Shown in pieces: positions 8,661 through 18,460 of a DNA stretch of 64,000 bases (position 1 is its first letter; the number at the start of each line of letters is the position of its first letter). Source of the stretch: Actinomadura graeca (GTDB lineage Bacteria > Actinomycetota > Actinomycetes > Streptosporangiales > Streptosporangiaceae). A model generated the notes under the pieces. The model was not told the origin of the DNA. It did no database searches and saw only the letters and a program-made list of their open reading frames with translations. A program made the translations under genes and the position numbers. Location of the stretch: assembly GCF_019175365.1 (NCBI RefSeq), contig NZ_CP059572.1:8556001-8620000 (forward strand). Reading direction: 5' to 3'.

Positions 8661-9674
8661 ATGATGAGGAACCGGGACTTCGCCGGAACGCCGGTGGGCG
8701 CGGTCGGCCTGGGGTGCATGGGGATGAGCTGGGCGTACGCCGAGTCCGAGCGCGACGACGAGGCGTCGGCCGCGCTGATCCGCGAGGCCCTCGACCTCGG
8801 CGTGACGTTCCTGGACACCGCCCAGGTTTACGGCGACGGTCACAACGAGGAGTTAGTGGGCCGCGCGCTCGCCGGCCGGCGGGACGAGGCGGTCCTCGCC
8901 ACCAAGACCGGCCTGGTCGTCGCGGACATGGCGACCAGGAGCATCGTCCGGCGGGGCACGCCCGAGCACGTCGTCGCGTCCGCCGAGGACAGCCTGCGCC
9001 GTCTCCGCACCGACGTGATCGACCTCTACTACCTGCACCGCGTCGACCCGGACGTGCCGCTGGCCGACACCTGGGGCGCCATGGCGGAGCTGGTCGCGGC
9101 GGGCAAGGTCCGCCACCTCGGCCTGTCGGAGGTCAGCGTCGCGCAGGCCGCCGAGGCGCACGCCGTCCACCCGGTCGCAGCCGTCCAGTCGGAGCTGTCG
9201 CTGTGGACGCGCGACGCCATGGGCGAGCCCGGCGGGGGCGCGGCGGGCGACGGCGTGGGCTCCATCGCCGGGGCGGGCGAGGCGGGCGACGTCGTCGGCT
9301 GGTGCGCCGCCCACGGCGCGGCGTTCGTGCCGTTCTCGCCGCTGGGCCGGGGCTTTTTAACCGGGACCGTGACCACCTCCGAGTTCGAGGCCACCGACTT
9401 CCGGGGCATCAACCCGCGCTTCCAGGAGGAGGCGCTGAAGGCCAATCTGCGGATCGTCGACGTCGTCAGGGCGGTCGCGGACGGCCACGGTGCCACCCCG
9501 GCCCAGGTCGCCATCGCCTGGACGCTCGCGCAGGGCGACCACGTCATCCCGATCCCCGGGACCAAGAAGGAGCGCTACCTGCGCGACAACGCCGGCGCCG
9601 CCGGCCTGGAACTGACCGGCGCCGACCTCGCGGCGCTGGACGCCGTGCCCGCCGCCGTCGGCGGACGCTACTGA
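8661..9674 (+). CDS. Aldo/keto reductase
   Basis: NADPH-dependent carbonyl reductase with a TIM-barrel fold, 337 aa. The catalytic tetrad is visible: D in FLDTAQVYGDG with its Y four residues on, K in LATKTG, and H in YYLHRVD. The C-terminal cofactor segment PIPGTKKERYLRDN matches the AKR13/YhdN-like branch. A Gly/Ala-rich insertion of about 20 residues (near 195-215, MGEPGGGAAGDGV) lies where relatives go straight from LWTRD to the next helix. GGAGG (8646-8650) supports the ATG at 8661. Confidence 0.9.
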   Translation: MMRNRDFAGTPVGAVGLGCMGMSWAYAESERDDEASAALIREALDLGVTFLDTAQVYGDGHNEELVGRALAGRRDEAVLATKTGLVVADMATRSIVRRGTPEHVVASAEDSLRRLRTDVIDLYYLHRVDPDVPLADTWGAMAELVAAGKVRHLGLSEVSVAQAAEAHAVHPVAAVQSELSLWTRDAMGEPGGGAAGDGVGSIAGAGEAGDVVGWCAAHGAAFVPFSPLGRGFLTGTVTTSEFEATDFRGINPRFQEEALKANLRIVDVVRAVADGHGATPAQVAIAWTLAQGDHVIPIPGTKKERYLRDNAGAAGLELTGADLAALDAVPAAVGGRY

Positions 9675-9710
9675 AGCGGGCGCCGTTGCGCGGCCACGGG
9701 ACGGGCCGGC

Positions 9711-10670
9711 TCAGGGCGCTGGGCTGTCCACGTCCCGGGCGCGCAGGACGGTGCTCGGGGCGACGCCGCGGACGCGCTTGAAGGCGTTGCTGAACGCGAA
9801 CCCGTCGGCGTAGCCGACCCGCCGCGCGACCGAGGCGACGCTGGCGCCGCGCTCGCGCAGCAGGTCGGCGGCCAGCGTCATCCGCCACTCGGTGAGGTAG
9901 GCGAGCGGCGGGCTGCCGACCAGCTCGGTGAAGCGGCGCGCGAACACCGCGCGGGACATGCCCGTCTCGGCGGCGAGGGACGCCACCGTCCACGGCCCGG
10001 CGGGCCGCTCGTGCAGGAGCCGCAGCGCGAGCCCGATCCGCGGGTCGCCGAGGGCCCGGTACCCGGCGGGCGGCGCCGCGTCCGGGCGTGCGAACCACGC
10101 GCGCAGCGCCCGCACCAGCAGCATGTCGAGGAGCCGGTCGAGGATGATCTGCTGGCCCGGCTCCTCGCGGGCGACCTCGGCCGCCAGCAGGTCGAGCAGC
10201 GGCGCGAACTCCCGCTGCCACGGGACGACGGCCAGCTCCGGCAGCGCCGAGAGCAGCCGCTCGCACACGTCGCCGCGCATCGGGTACTCGGCCGTGACGA
10301 ACAGGTCCGATCCGTCGGCGGTGAAGCCGTAGGTGCGCGGGCCGAGCCGGTAGTCGCGCCGGGGGGCGGCCGGGCCGTCGGCGGTCGCGTAGCAGCGCTC
10401 GGAGTCGAGGACCACGATCTGCGGCGGTGTGTCCGGATGGTCCCCGGCCGTGAACGGCGTCCCGCCGCGCGTCAGGACGATGTCTCCCTGCCGGACCGGG
10501 AGGGGCCGCCCACCGTCGGGCACGAGCCACGCCTCGCCGCTGAGCATGGTGCCGAGCGCGAGCGGCGCGGGGGCGTCGAACCGCACCGCCCACGGCGGCT
10601 CGGCGACCGACCGGCAGAACACGGCGCCCCGGGCCCGCACGCCCGAGAGCAGGTCGTCGAGGATGTCCAT
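9711..10670 (-). CDS. AraC-family regulator with N-terminal cupin domain
   Basis: Regulator of 319 aa. An AraC-type cupin (VRQGDIVLTRGGTPFTAGD near 62) is followed by two C-terminal helix-turn-helices: LAAETGMSRAVFARRF near 237 and VARRVGYADGFAFSNAFKR near 285. It is divergent from the NmrA-type gene with a shared ~70-bp control region. The ATG at 10670 is chosen because the inverted repeat at 10674-10719 would fall inside the coding region if the ATG at 10709 were used. Members of this group commonly repress a divergent oxidoreductase and respond to its substrate; that role is inferred. Confidence 0.88.
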   Translation of the reverse strand: MDILDDLLSGVRARGAVFCRSVAEPPWAVRFDAPAPLALGTMLSGEAWLVPDGGRPLPVRQGDIVLTRGGTPFTAGDHPDTPPQIVVLDSERCYATADGPAAPRRDYRLGPRTYGFTADGSDLFVTAEYPMRGDVCERLLSALPELAVVPWQREFAPLLDLLAAEVAREEPGQQIILDRLLDMLLVRALRAWFARPDAAPPAGYRALGDPRIGLALRLLHERPAGPWTVASLAAETGMSRAVFARRFTELVGSPPLAYLTEWRMTLAADLLRERGASVASVARRVGYADGFAFSNAFKRVRGVAPSTVLRARDVDSPAP

Positions 10671-10673
10671 GCT

Positions 10674-10719
10674 GAGACGATCCCACATGTGATCGAGACG
10701 TGCGACCATGGATCGTCTC
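10674..10719. promoter_or_regulatory. Divergent operator: 10-bp inverted repeat with GAGACG half-sites
   Basis: GAGACGATCC (10674-10683) is perfectly inverted as GGATCGTCTC (10710-10719), and a further GATCGAGACG lies between them (10691-10700). Three copies of GAGACG within 46 bp between the AraC-family and NmrA-family genes suit binding by the AraC-type regulator. Confidence 0.5.
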
Positions 10720-10743
10720 GGCCCCGGCTGATGTGCTGGTCAC

Positions 10744-11580
10744 ATGACCGATGCACCGATCCTCGTCCTCGGCGCCCGCGGCAAGACCGGACGCCGGGTG
10801 ACCGCACGCCTCCGGGACCGCGGGCTGGCCGTCCGCGCCGCGTCCCGCACGACCGGGACCCGCTTCGAATGGGCCGACCGCTCCACCTGGGGCCCGGCGC
10901 TGGAGGGCGCGGGCGCCGTGTACCTCGTCCCGATGAACGAGCACGTCCGCCAGGAAGCCGTCTCCGAATTCACCGGCGAGGCCGCGGCCGCCGGAGTGCG
11001 GCGGCTCGTCCTGCTGTCCGCGCGCGGCGTGGACGGGCGGCCCATGCCCGAGCAGGAGCCCGCCGAGCGCGCCGTCCGGGAGGCCGGCGCGCAATGGACG
11101 ATCCTGCGCCCCGCGTGGTTCAACCAGAACTTCAGCGAGGACTTCCTGCTCTCCCCGCTGCTCGGCGGAGACCTGGCACTGCCCGCGGGGGAGGGCCGGG
11201 AGGCGTTCGTCGACGTGGCGGACATCGCCGACATCGCGGTCGCCGCGCTCACCGGCGACGGCCACGACGGGCGGACCTATGAGCTGACCGGCCCGGAGCC
11301 GCTGTCGTTCCGGGAGGTCGTCCGGACGGTCGCGGCCGCGTCGGGCCGCGACATCCGCTACACGCCGCTGGAGGTGCCCGAGTTCAAGGCGAGACTGGAG
11401 GCGGACGCGGTCCCCGGCCCGTTGATCGAGATCCTCGCGAGGCTGCTGGCGGGGATCGCCGACGGCACGGGCGACCGCGTGACCGGCGACGTGCGGAATG
11501 TGCTCGGCCGTGAGCCGCGCCCGTTCGCCGAGTACGTCAAGGAGGCCGCGGCCGCCGGTGCCTGGAGCGGCCCGGCCTAG
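10744..11580 (+). CDS. NmrA-like NAD(P)-binding protein
   Basis: Atypical SDR of the NmrA/quinone-oxidoreductase-2 type, 278 aa. The glycine motif is at the very start (VLGARGKTGRRV, GxxGxxG-like), an active-site region follows (LLSARGVDG) with no YxxxK tetrad, and the C-terminus has the family pattern YELTGPEPLSFREVV. Such proteins either reduce small quinones or sense the nicotinamide redox state. It is transcribed away from the AraC-type regulator and is its likely target. Confidence 0.85.
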   Translation: MTDAPILVLGARGKTGRRVTARLRDRGLAVRAASRTTGTRFEWADRSTWGPALEGAGAVYLVPMNEHVRQEAVSEFTGEAAAAGVRRLVLLSARGVDGRPMPEQEPAERAVREAGAQWTILRPAWFNQNFSEDFLLSPLLGGDLALPAGEGREAFVDVADIADIAVAALTGDGHDGRTYELTGPEPLSFREVVRTVAAASGRDIRYTPLEVPEFKARLEADAVPGPLIEILARLLAGIADGTGDRVTGDVRNVLGREPRPFAEYVKEAAAAGAWSGPA

Positions 11581-11783
11581 CCGGGCGGCCGGGGACGATA
11601 GTCCGCCAGATGGCGCCGGACCATTCGGCGGACGGCCGGGTCACAGGCGGCCTCCGGCAGCCGCCGATCCGGGGCCGTGCGCGCGGAATGCCGTCCAGCC
11701 GCGCGGTGTTGAACAGTCGTGCCGCCGGGGAAAATCAATCGCCCCGTGTGAGGCGTTCCGGCTACGGTGCGAAGGTTTGAGGG

Positions 11784-14700
11784 GTGAGCGGGGCCGAGGG
11801 GCCTGGAACCCTATCCTTGTCGAGGATTATGAGGACGTCTGTGAGATCGCCGCTCGCCGACCTGCGCGCGCGCCTGCCGCATCTGATGCTCCGCGACCAG
11901 CACCGGTTGCGGCGCCGGATCGACGGCATCCAGAAGATGCGCGACGCCGCGCGCCGCGCCGCGGTCACCGAGGAGATCGCCGCCGAGATCGAGACGGCGG
12001 AGCGCCGCGTGGCGCGGCGCCGCGCCGCCGTGCCCGCGATCACCTACCCGGCCGAGTTGCCGGTGGCCCGGAAGAAGGACGACATCCTCGCCGCCGTCCG
12101 CGACCACCAGGTCGTGATCGTCGCGGGGGAGACCGGGTCGGGGAAGACGACGCAGATCCCGAAGATCTGCCTGGAGCTCGGCCGCGGCGTGCTCGGTTCG
12201 ATCGGGCACACCCAGCCGCGCCGGCTCGCCGCCCGCACCGTCGCCGACCGGATCGCCGAGGAGCTCGGCACCGGGCTCGGCGACGCCGTCGGCTACAAGG
12301 TGCGCTTCACCGACCACTCCGGTGACGACACGCTCGTCAAGCTGATGACCGACGGGATCCTGCTCGCCGAGATCCAGGCCGACCGGCTGCTCCGCCAGTA
12401 CGACACCCTGATCATCGACGAGGCGCACGAGCGCAGCCTCAACATCGACTTCCTGCTCGGGTACGTCAAGGAGATCCTGCCGAGGCGCCCCGACCTCAAG
12501 GTGATCATCACTTCGGCGACGATCGACCCCGAACGGTTCTCCGAGCACTTCGACGGCGCGCCGATCGTGGAGGTGTCGGGCCGCACGTACCCGGTGGAGG
12601 TGCGCTACCGGCCGATCGCCGACCCCGGCGACCCGTCCGCCGACCCCGACCGCGACCCGATCCAGGCGATCCTGGACGCGGTGGACGAGCTGGGCCGCGA
12701 GGCGCCCGGCGACGTGCTGGTCTTCCTCAGCGGCGAGCGCGAGATCCGCGACACCGCCGACGCGCTGGCCAAGCACTTCCAGCGCAGGCGCGACGCCACC
12801 GAGGTCCTCCCGCTGTACGCGCGGCTGTCGGCGGCCGAGCAGCACCGGGTGTTCCAGCGGCACACCGGGCGGCGGGTCGTCCTCGCGACGAACGTCGCCG
12901 AGACGTCGCTGACCGTCCCGGGCATCAAGTACGTCGTCGATCCCGGCACGGCCCGCGTCTCCCGCTACAGTCACCGGCTGAAGGTGCAGCGGCTCCCGAT
13001 CGAGCCCGTCTCCCAGGCGTCGGCGAACCAGCGCAAGGGACGCTGCGGGCGCGTGTCCGAGGGCGTGTGCATCCGGCTGTACTCCGAGGAGGACTTCGAG
13101 TCCCGCCCGGAGTTCACCGACCCGGAGATCCTGCGCACCAACCTGGCGTCGGTCATCCTGCAGATGACGTCGCTCGGCCTCGGTGACATCGCCGCGTTCC
13201 CGTTCGTGGAGCCGCCCGACCGCCGCAACGTCAAGGCGGGCGTCGACCTGCTGCACGAGCTCGGCGCGATCGACCCGTCCGAGAAGGACCCGCGCAAGCG
13301 CCTCACCCCGCTCGGCCGCCGCCTGGCCCAGCTCCCCGTCGACCCGAGGCTCGCGCGGATGGTCCTGGAGGCCGACGCGAACGGCTGCGTCCGCGAGGTC
13401 CTGGTCATCGCCGCCGCGCTGTCCATCCAGGACCCCCGGGAGAGGCCCGCCGAGCACCAGCAGGCCGCCGACGACAGGCACCGCCGGTTCGCCGACCCCA
13501 CGTCCGACTTCCTGGCCTACCTGAACCTGTGGAACTACCTGCGCGAGCAGCAGAGGGAGCTGACGGGCAGCGCGTTCCGCCGCATGTGCAAGAACGAGTT
13601 CCTGCACTTCCTGCGCGTGCGCGAGTGGCAGGACCTGCACGGCCAGCTCAAGCAGGTCGCCAAGTCCCTCGGCGTCACGCTCAACACCTCCGACGCCGCG
13701 CCCGACCGCGTCCACGTCTCGCTCCTCGCCGGGCTGCTCTCCCACATCGGCCTCGCCGACACCGAGAAGAAGGACAAGCAGCGGCGCGGCCAGGAGTACC
13801 TCGGCGCGCGCGGCGCGAAGTTCGCGGTGTTCCCCGGGTCGGCGCTGTTCAAGAAGCCGCCGCGCTGGGTGATGTCGGCGGAGCTCGTCGAGACGTCCCG
13901 GCTGTGGGGACGGGTCAACGCCAAGATCGAGCCTGAGTGGATCGAGCCGCTCGCCGGGCACCTGGTCAAGCGGAGCTACAGCGAGCCGCACTGGTCGAAG
14001 AAGCAGGCCGCCGTCATGGCGCACGAGAAGGTGACCCTCTACGGCGTGCCGATCGTCGCCGACCGGCGCGTCAACTACGGCCGCATCGACCCCGTGCTGT
14101 CCCGCGAGCTGTTCATCCGGCACGCGCTCGTCGAGGGCGACTGGGAGACCCACCACCGGTTCTTCCACGAGAACCGCGCGCTCCTGGACGAGGTGGAGGA
14201 GCTGGAGCACCGCGCCCGGCGCCGCGACATCCTCGTCGACGACGAGACGCTGTTCGACTTCTACGACGAGCGGATCCCCGAGGACGTCGTCTCCGGGCGG
14301 CACTTCGACGCCTGGTGGAAGCGGACCCGGCGGTCCGAGCCCGACCTGCTCGGGTTCGAGAAGTCGATGCTCATCAACGACACCGCCGACGGCGTCAGCG
14401 AGTCCGACTACCCGGACGTGTGGCAGCAGGGGCCGCTGCGGCTGCGGCTGACCTACCAGTTCGAGCCCGGCACCGACGCCGACGGCGTGACCGTCCACAT
14501 CCCCGTGCAGATCCTCAACCAGGTGCGGCCGGACGGGTTCGAGTGGCAGGTGCCCGGCCTGCGCGCCGAGCTGGTCACCGAGCTGATCCGCTCGCTGCCC
14601 AAGCAGCTGCGCGTGAACTTCGTCCCGGCGCCCGACTACGCGCGCAAGCTCCTCGACCGCGTCGCGCCGCGCACCGAGCCGCTGCTGGACGCGCTGGAAC

Positions 14701-15761
14701 GCGAGCTGACCGCGATGACGAGCGTGCAGATCGCGCGGGAGGCGTGGGACCCGTCGCGGCTCCCCGCCCATTTGCGCATCACGTTCCGCGTCGTCGACGA
14801 CCGCGGCCGCACCCTCGGCGAGGGCACCGGCCTCGACGAGCTGAAACGCCGGCTCGCGGGCAAGGTGCGCGGGACGCTGTCCCAGGCGGCGTCCACGATC
14901 GAACGCTCCGGGCTCCGCGAGTGGACGATCGGGGAGCTGCCGCGCACCTACGAGCGCAACCAGGCGGGCTACGACGTCAAGGCGTACCCGGCGCTGACCG
15001 ACGAGGGCGACGCCGTCGCCGTCCGGATGTACGAGACGGAGGCCGAGCAGCGCCGCGCCATGTGGCTCGGCACCCGCAGGCTCGTCCTCCTCAACGCCCC
15101 CTCACCGGTGAAGCTCATCCAGGGGCGGCTGACCAACCAGGGCAAGCTGGCGCTCAGCCACAACCCGCACGGCTCCGTGCCCGCCCTCTTCGACGACTGC
15201 GTCACCGCCGCCGCCGACCGGCTCATCGCCGAGGCCGGCGGGCCCGCGTGGGACGAGGACGGCTTCCGCGCCCTGGACGAGCACGTCCGCGCCGGCCTCC
15301 ACGACGCGACCGCCGCGATCGTCGCGCAGGTCGAGCGGATCCTCGCCGAGGCCCACGAGATCGACCGGCGGCTGCGCGGGACCACGAGCCTGACGCTCGT
15401 CCCCGCGCTGACCGGCATCCGCGGCCACCTCGCCACACTGATCGCCCCCGGGTTCGTCACCGCGACCGGCTGGCAGCGTCTGCCCGATCTGCCCCGCTAC
15501 CTGCGCGCTCTCCAGGTGAGGCTGGACAAGCTGCCCGAGAACCCCGGCCGCGACCGGATGCTCTCTCACCAGGTCGAGGAGCTGACCGGCGAGTACGAGC
15601 GGGCGCTGCAGCGCCTCCACCCGTCCCGCCGGGACGCCGAGCCCGCGCGGCAGGCCCGCTGGATGCTGGAGGAGCTGAGGGTCAGCCTGTTCGCCCAGCA
15701 GCTCGGAACGCGCTACCCCGTGTCGGACAAGCGGATCCGCAAGGTCCTCGCCCAGCTGTGA
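11784..15761 (+). CDS. hrpA: ATP-dependent RNA helicase HrpA (DEAH box)
   Basis: SF2 DEAH/RHA helicase of 1325 aa, close to the ~1300 aa of enterobacterial HrpA, which rescues stalled ribosomes and remodels RNA. Motif I GETGSGKTT lies at 115-123, II DEAH at 212-215, III SAT near 244, with the HA2 and OB-fold regions after ~500 and a long HrpA-specific C-terminal half (DUF3418 type). GAAGG 8 nt before the GTG at 11784 supports this start, but the ATG at 11829 or GTG at 11841 are possible because homology begins only near LADLRARLPHLM. The 3' end overlaps pip by 4 nt. Confidence 0.95.
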   Translation: MSGAEGPGTLSLSRIMRTSVRSPLADLRARLPHLMLRDQHRLRRRIDGIQKMRDAARRAAVTEEIAAEIETAERRVARRRAAVPAITYPAELPVARKKDDILAAVRDHQVVIVAGETGSGKTTQIPKICLELGRGVLGSIGHTQPRRLAARTVADRIAEELGTGLGDAVGYKVRFTDHSGDDTLVKLMTDGILLAEIQADRLLRQYDTLIIDEAHERSLNIDFLLGYVKEILPRRPDLKVIITSATIDPERFSEHFDGAPIVEVSGRTYPVEVRYRPIADPGDPSADPDRDPIQAILDAVDELGREAPGDVLVFLSGEREIRDTADALAKHFQRRRDATEVLPLYARLSAAEQHRVFQRHTGRRVVLATNVAETSLTVPGIKYVVDPGTARVSRYSHRLKVQRLPIEPVSQASANQRKGRCGRVSEGVCIRLYSEEDFESRPEFTDPEILRTNLASVILQMTSLGLGDIAAFPFVEPPDRRNVKAGVDLLHELGAIDPSEKDPRKRLTPLGRRLAQLPVDPRLARMVLEADANGCVREVLVIAAALSIQDPRERPAEHQQAADDRHRRFADPTSDFLAYLNLWNYLREQQRELTGSAFRRMCKNEFLHFLRVREWQDLHGQLKQVAKSLGVTLNTSDAAPDRVHVSLLAGLLSHIGLADTEKKDKQRRGQEYLGARGAKFAVFPGSALFKKPPRWVMSAELVETSRLWGRVNAKIEPEWIEPLAGHLVKRSYSEPHWSKKQAAVMAHEKVTLYGVPIVADRRVNYGRIDPVLSRELFIRHALVEGDWETHHRFFHENRALLDEVEELEHRARRRDILVDDETLFDFYDERIPEDVVSGRHFDAWWKRTRRSEPDLLGFEKSMLINDTADGVSESDYPDVWQQGPLRLRLTYQFEPGTDADGVTVHIPVQILNQVRPDGFEWQVPGLRAELVTELIRSLPKQLRVNFVPAPDYARKLLDRVAPRTEPLLDALERELTAMTSVQIAREAWDPSRLPAHLRITFRVVDDRGRTLGEGTGLDELKRRLAGKVRGTLSQAASTIERSGLREWTIGELPRTYERNQAGYDVKAYPALTDEGDAVAVRMYETEAEQRRAMWLGTRRLVLLNAPSPVKLIQGRLTNQGKLALSHNPHGSVPALFDDCVTAAADRLIAEAGGPAWDEDGFRALDEHVRAGLHDATAAIVAQVERILAEAHEIDRRLRGTTSLTLVPALTGIRGHLATLIAPGFVTATGWQRLPDLPRYLRALQVRLDKLPENPGRDRMLSHQVEELTGEYERALQRLHPSRRDAEPARQARWMLEELRVSLFAQQLGTRYPVSDKRIRKVLAQL

Positions 15762-16720
15762 ACGACCGGCTGAGGGACTACTACCCGCCCGTCGAGCCGC
15801 ACGACTCCGGGTGGCTCGACGTCGGCGACGGCAACGAGATCTACTGGGAGGTGTGCGGGAACCCCGCGGGCAAGCCCGCGGTCTTCCTGCACGGCGGCCC
15901 CGGAGGCGGCCTGCTCCCGGACAACCGGCGCTACTTCGACCCGTCCGCGTACCGGATCGTGCTGTTCGACCAGCGCAACTGCGGCCGCAGCCGGCCCGGC
16001 GCGGACGACCCGGGGGTCTTGTTGGAGCACAACACGACCCCGCATCTGGTCGCCGACATCGAGCGCCTGCGCGAGCACCTGTCCATCGAGCGCTGGCTGG
16101 TCTTCGGCGGGAGCTGGGGCACGACGCTCGGCCTCGCCTACGCGCAGGCCCACCCCGGGCGCGTCACGGAGATGGTGCTGCGCGGAGTGTGGCTCATCCG
16201 TCCGGCGGACGAGGCGTGGGCGTTCACTCCGGGTGGCGCGGCGCACCTCTTCCCCGCCGAGTGGGCCGCGTTCCGCGACGCGATACCGCCCGCCGAACAG
16301 GGCGACCTGGTGCGCGCCTACGGCCGCCGCGTCCACGACCCCGACCCGGCGGTGCACGTCCCCGCCTCGCGCGCCTGGATGGGATGGGAGCTGTCGGCCA
16401 ACACCCTGTTGCCCGTGCCGCCGCCCGACCTGGACGATTCCCTCCTCGTCGCGTTCGCCCGCATCACGCACCACTACATCGCCAACGGGGGATTCCTTCC
16501 TGAGGAGGGACTGCTCGCGGGCGTGGACCGCATCCGGCACATCCCCGCCGTGGTCGTGAACGGGCGCTACGACATCAAGACGCCGCCGGACCAGGCATGG
16601 GACCTGCACCGCGCCTGGCCCGAGGCGGAGTTCACCATCGTCGAGGACGCGGGGCACGGCGGGTCCGAGCCTGGGACGCGGCACGTCCTCATCGAGGCGA
16701 CCGACCGCTTCCGCGGATGA
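15758..16720 (+). CDS. pip: Prolyl aminopeptidase (proline iminopeptidase)
   Basis: Alpha/beta hydrolase (S33) of 320 aa that removes N-terminal proline from peptides. Seen: the oxyanion motif HGGPGG (45-50), DQRNCGRS, the nucleophile elbow GGSWGTT with Ser119, the acid in NGRYDIKTPP, and the His in DAGHGG. The GTG at 15758 overlaps the hrpA stop as GTGA, so translation is coupled. Confidence 0.92.
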   Translation: MNDRLRDYYPPVEPHDSGWLDVGDGNEIYWEVCGNPAGKPAVFLHGGPGGGLLPDNRRYFDPSAYRIVLFDQRNCGRSRPGADDPGVLLEHNTTPHLVADIERLREHLSIERWLVFGGSWGTTLGLAYAQAHPGRVTEMVLRGVWLIRPADEAWAFTPGGAAHLFPAEWAAFRDAIPPAEQGDLVRAYGRRVHDPDPAVHVPASRAWMGWELSANTLLPVPPPDLDDSLLVAFARITHHYIANGGFLPEEGLLAGVDRIRHIPAVVVNGRYDIKTPPDQAWDLHRAWPEAEFTIVEDAGHGGSEPGTRHVLIEATDRFRG

Positions 16721-16912
16721 CCACCTTTTCGGACCCCGGTGCCGGTGACGGCCCTCTCACGGCGAGGCCCGGGAACCCCTGTGCGCACGCCGTTTCCGCA
16801 CCTGGCGGCGGTCGTCGCGGAGCGATCCGCTCACTCTCCGACGACCTGGACATGTCCACTCGTCCCTCGCAAGTCACTGCAGTCATGTCGACTAGTGCGT
16901 ATGGTTCATTCC

Positions 16913-18451
16913 ATGCCGAAGAGCGAAGAGCGCGACAATAGCGGCCCCGAGGAGACGGCCGCGACTCCGGAAGCCGCGGTCTCCGGAGGCGCGAAGCCGC
17001 AGGACGGCGTGCCCCCGCCCCCGGGGGACGACGCGGGCGCGCAGGACCCGCGGGGCGGCGGCCCGACGCCGGAACGTCCCGCCGAGACGGCCGTCGCGCG
17101 GGTGGGCGACCCGGTCGCGGTGTGGCCGTGCGCCAACTGCGGACGGCCCGTCCCGCAGCCGGTGGGGGCGGTGCGCTCCGTCCGCTACTGCCAGGACAAC
17201 GACGGCGCCTGCGCCCGCGAGGCCCGCGACCGCCGCGACCGCGGCCGCGACGCGCCGGGGCTGACCGGCCAGGTCGCCTCCACCTGGGAGATGGTCGAGC
17301 GCCTGGAGAAGGCCGCCGACCTGCTCGCCGACTCGCTGACCTCCGAGCTGAGCGTCGCCGGCGTCGAGCGCCGCGTCGCCGAGGTGCGCGCCGAGGCCGC
17401 CCGCGAGCTCGCCATCGCGCAGAGCGAGCGCGACTCCTCCCAGCGCAAGGCCGAGGAGGCGTGGCACGAGGCGACCTCCGCCCGCGGCCGCGCCGAGAGC
17501 GCCGAGAAGGAGGCCGCGCACGCCCGCGAGGAGGCCAAGCTCGCCACCTCCAAGCGCGACGCCGCCCAGCAGGCGTGGGAGGAGGCCCACCAGGTCGCGC
17601 AGCAGTCGATGACCGCCAAGCTCGCCGCCGAGAGCGAGCGCGACCGCATCGCCGCGCGCGAGACCGAGCTGCTCGCCGCCCTGGAGGCGGCGCGCGCCGA
17701 ACTCGTCACCCTGCACGCCAGACTCTCCGAGACCGAGGGGGCCGTCGAGTCCCAGCGCGTCGAGGCGGCCGTCGCCAAGCAGGGCGCCGAGGACCTGCGC
17801 AACGCCATGCGCGACACCGAGGCGCAGCGGCAGCGGGCGATGCAGGCCGCCAGCAAGGCCGAGGCCGAGCGCGCCACCGCCCTGCGGGCCCAGTCCGAGG
17901 CGGAGGCCGAGCTCGTGCGCGCCAACGCCCGGGCCGAGGAGGCGGTCAAGGAGCGTGACGCCGCCCAGGCCATGGCCCAGGCCGCCACCGCCGAGCGCGA
18001 GGAGCTCAACGCCAAGATCAGCGACCAGTCGGTGCAGCTCCGGCAGCTGTCCCAGTCGGTCGCCGAGCAGCAGGCCGCGCTGACCGCCCTCGCCGAGGAG
18101 CGCGACGCCGCCCGCGCCGAGGCCGACCGTGCCCGCCGCCAGGTGGACCAGTTCACGCACAACACGCTGTCGTCCAACATCCCGCCCGGCGGCCGGATGC
18201 CGGGCGGCGGCACCCCGGCGCCCTCCGCGGGCCTCTCGCACAACGCGGCACCCCCGCCGCCCCCCGGGATCCCGCCGGGCCCGCCCCCGATCGGCCCCGG
18301 CCCGTCCGCGGCCCCCCGCCCGCAGAACGCGCCGGTCCCGCTCAGCGCGCCGCCCCCGAGCCACCCGGCCCAGGGCACCGTCCCGCCGGGCCGCGGGCAG
18401 TCGTCACTGAACGGCGCCGACCGGGAGGACCCCCTCTTCACCGGCCCCTGA
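16913..18451 (+). CDS. Long coiled-coil protein with N-terminal zinc-ribbon and proline-rich tail
   Basis: Function not recognised; 512 aa. Order: an acidic/Pro-rich head (1-65), a small Cys motif CANCGRPVP...RYCQDNDGAC (two CxxC-like pairs, possible zinc ribbon, ~68-95), about 300 residues of Ala/Glu/Arg heptad repeats (coiled coil, ~110-415), then a Pro/Gly-rich tail (~420-505). No signal peptide or membrane helix. TATGGT at 16900-16905 ends 7 nt before the ATG at 16913, so the mRNA may be leaderless; in-frame starts at 16895 and 16901 are alternatives. A scaffold or cytoskeletal role is a guess. Confidence 0.75.
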   Translation: MPKSEERDNSGPEETAATPEAAVSGGAKPQDGVPPPPGDDAGAQDPRGGGPTPERPAETAVARVGDPVAVWPCANCGRPVPQPVGAVRSVRYCQDNDGACAREARDRRDRGRDAPGLTGQVASTWEMVERLEKAADLLADSLTSELSVAGVERRVAEVRAEAARELAIAQSERDSSQRKAEEAWHEATSARGRAESAEKEAAHAREEAKLATSKRDAAQQAWEEAHQVAQQSMTAKLAAESERDRIAARETELLAALEAARAELVTLHARLSETEGAVESQRVEAAVAKQGAEDLRNAMRDTEAQRQRAMQAASKAEAERATALRAQSEAEAELVRANARAEEAVKERDAAQAMAQAATAEREELNAKISDQSVQLRQLSQSVAEQQAALTALAEERDAARAEADRARRQVDQFTHNTLSSNIPPGGRMPGGGTPAPSAGLSHNAAPPPPPGIPPGPPPIGPGPSAAPRPQNAPVPLSAPPPSHPAQGTVPPGRGQSSLNGADREDPLFTGP

Positions 18452-18460
18452 CGGCCCGGC

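Noticed and set aside
11811..14771. 986-codon open frame antisense to hrpA
   Set aside because: Long antisense frames are expected in GC-rich genes; hrpA itself has clear motifs throughout.
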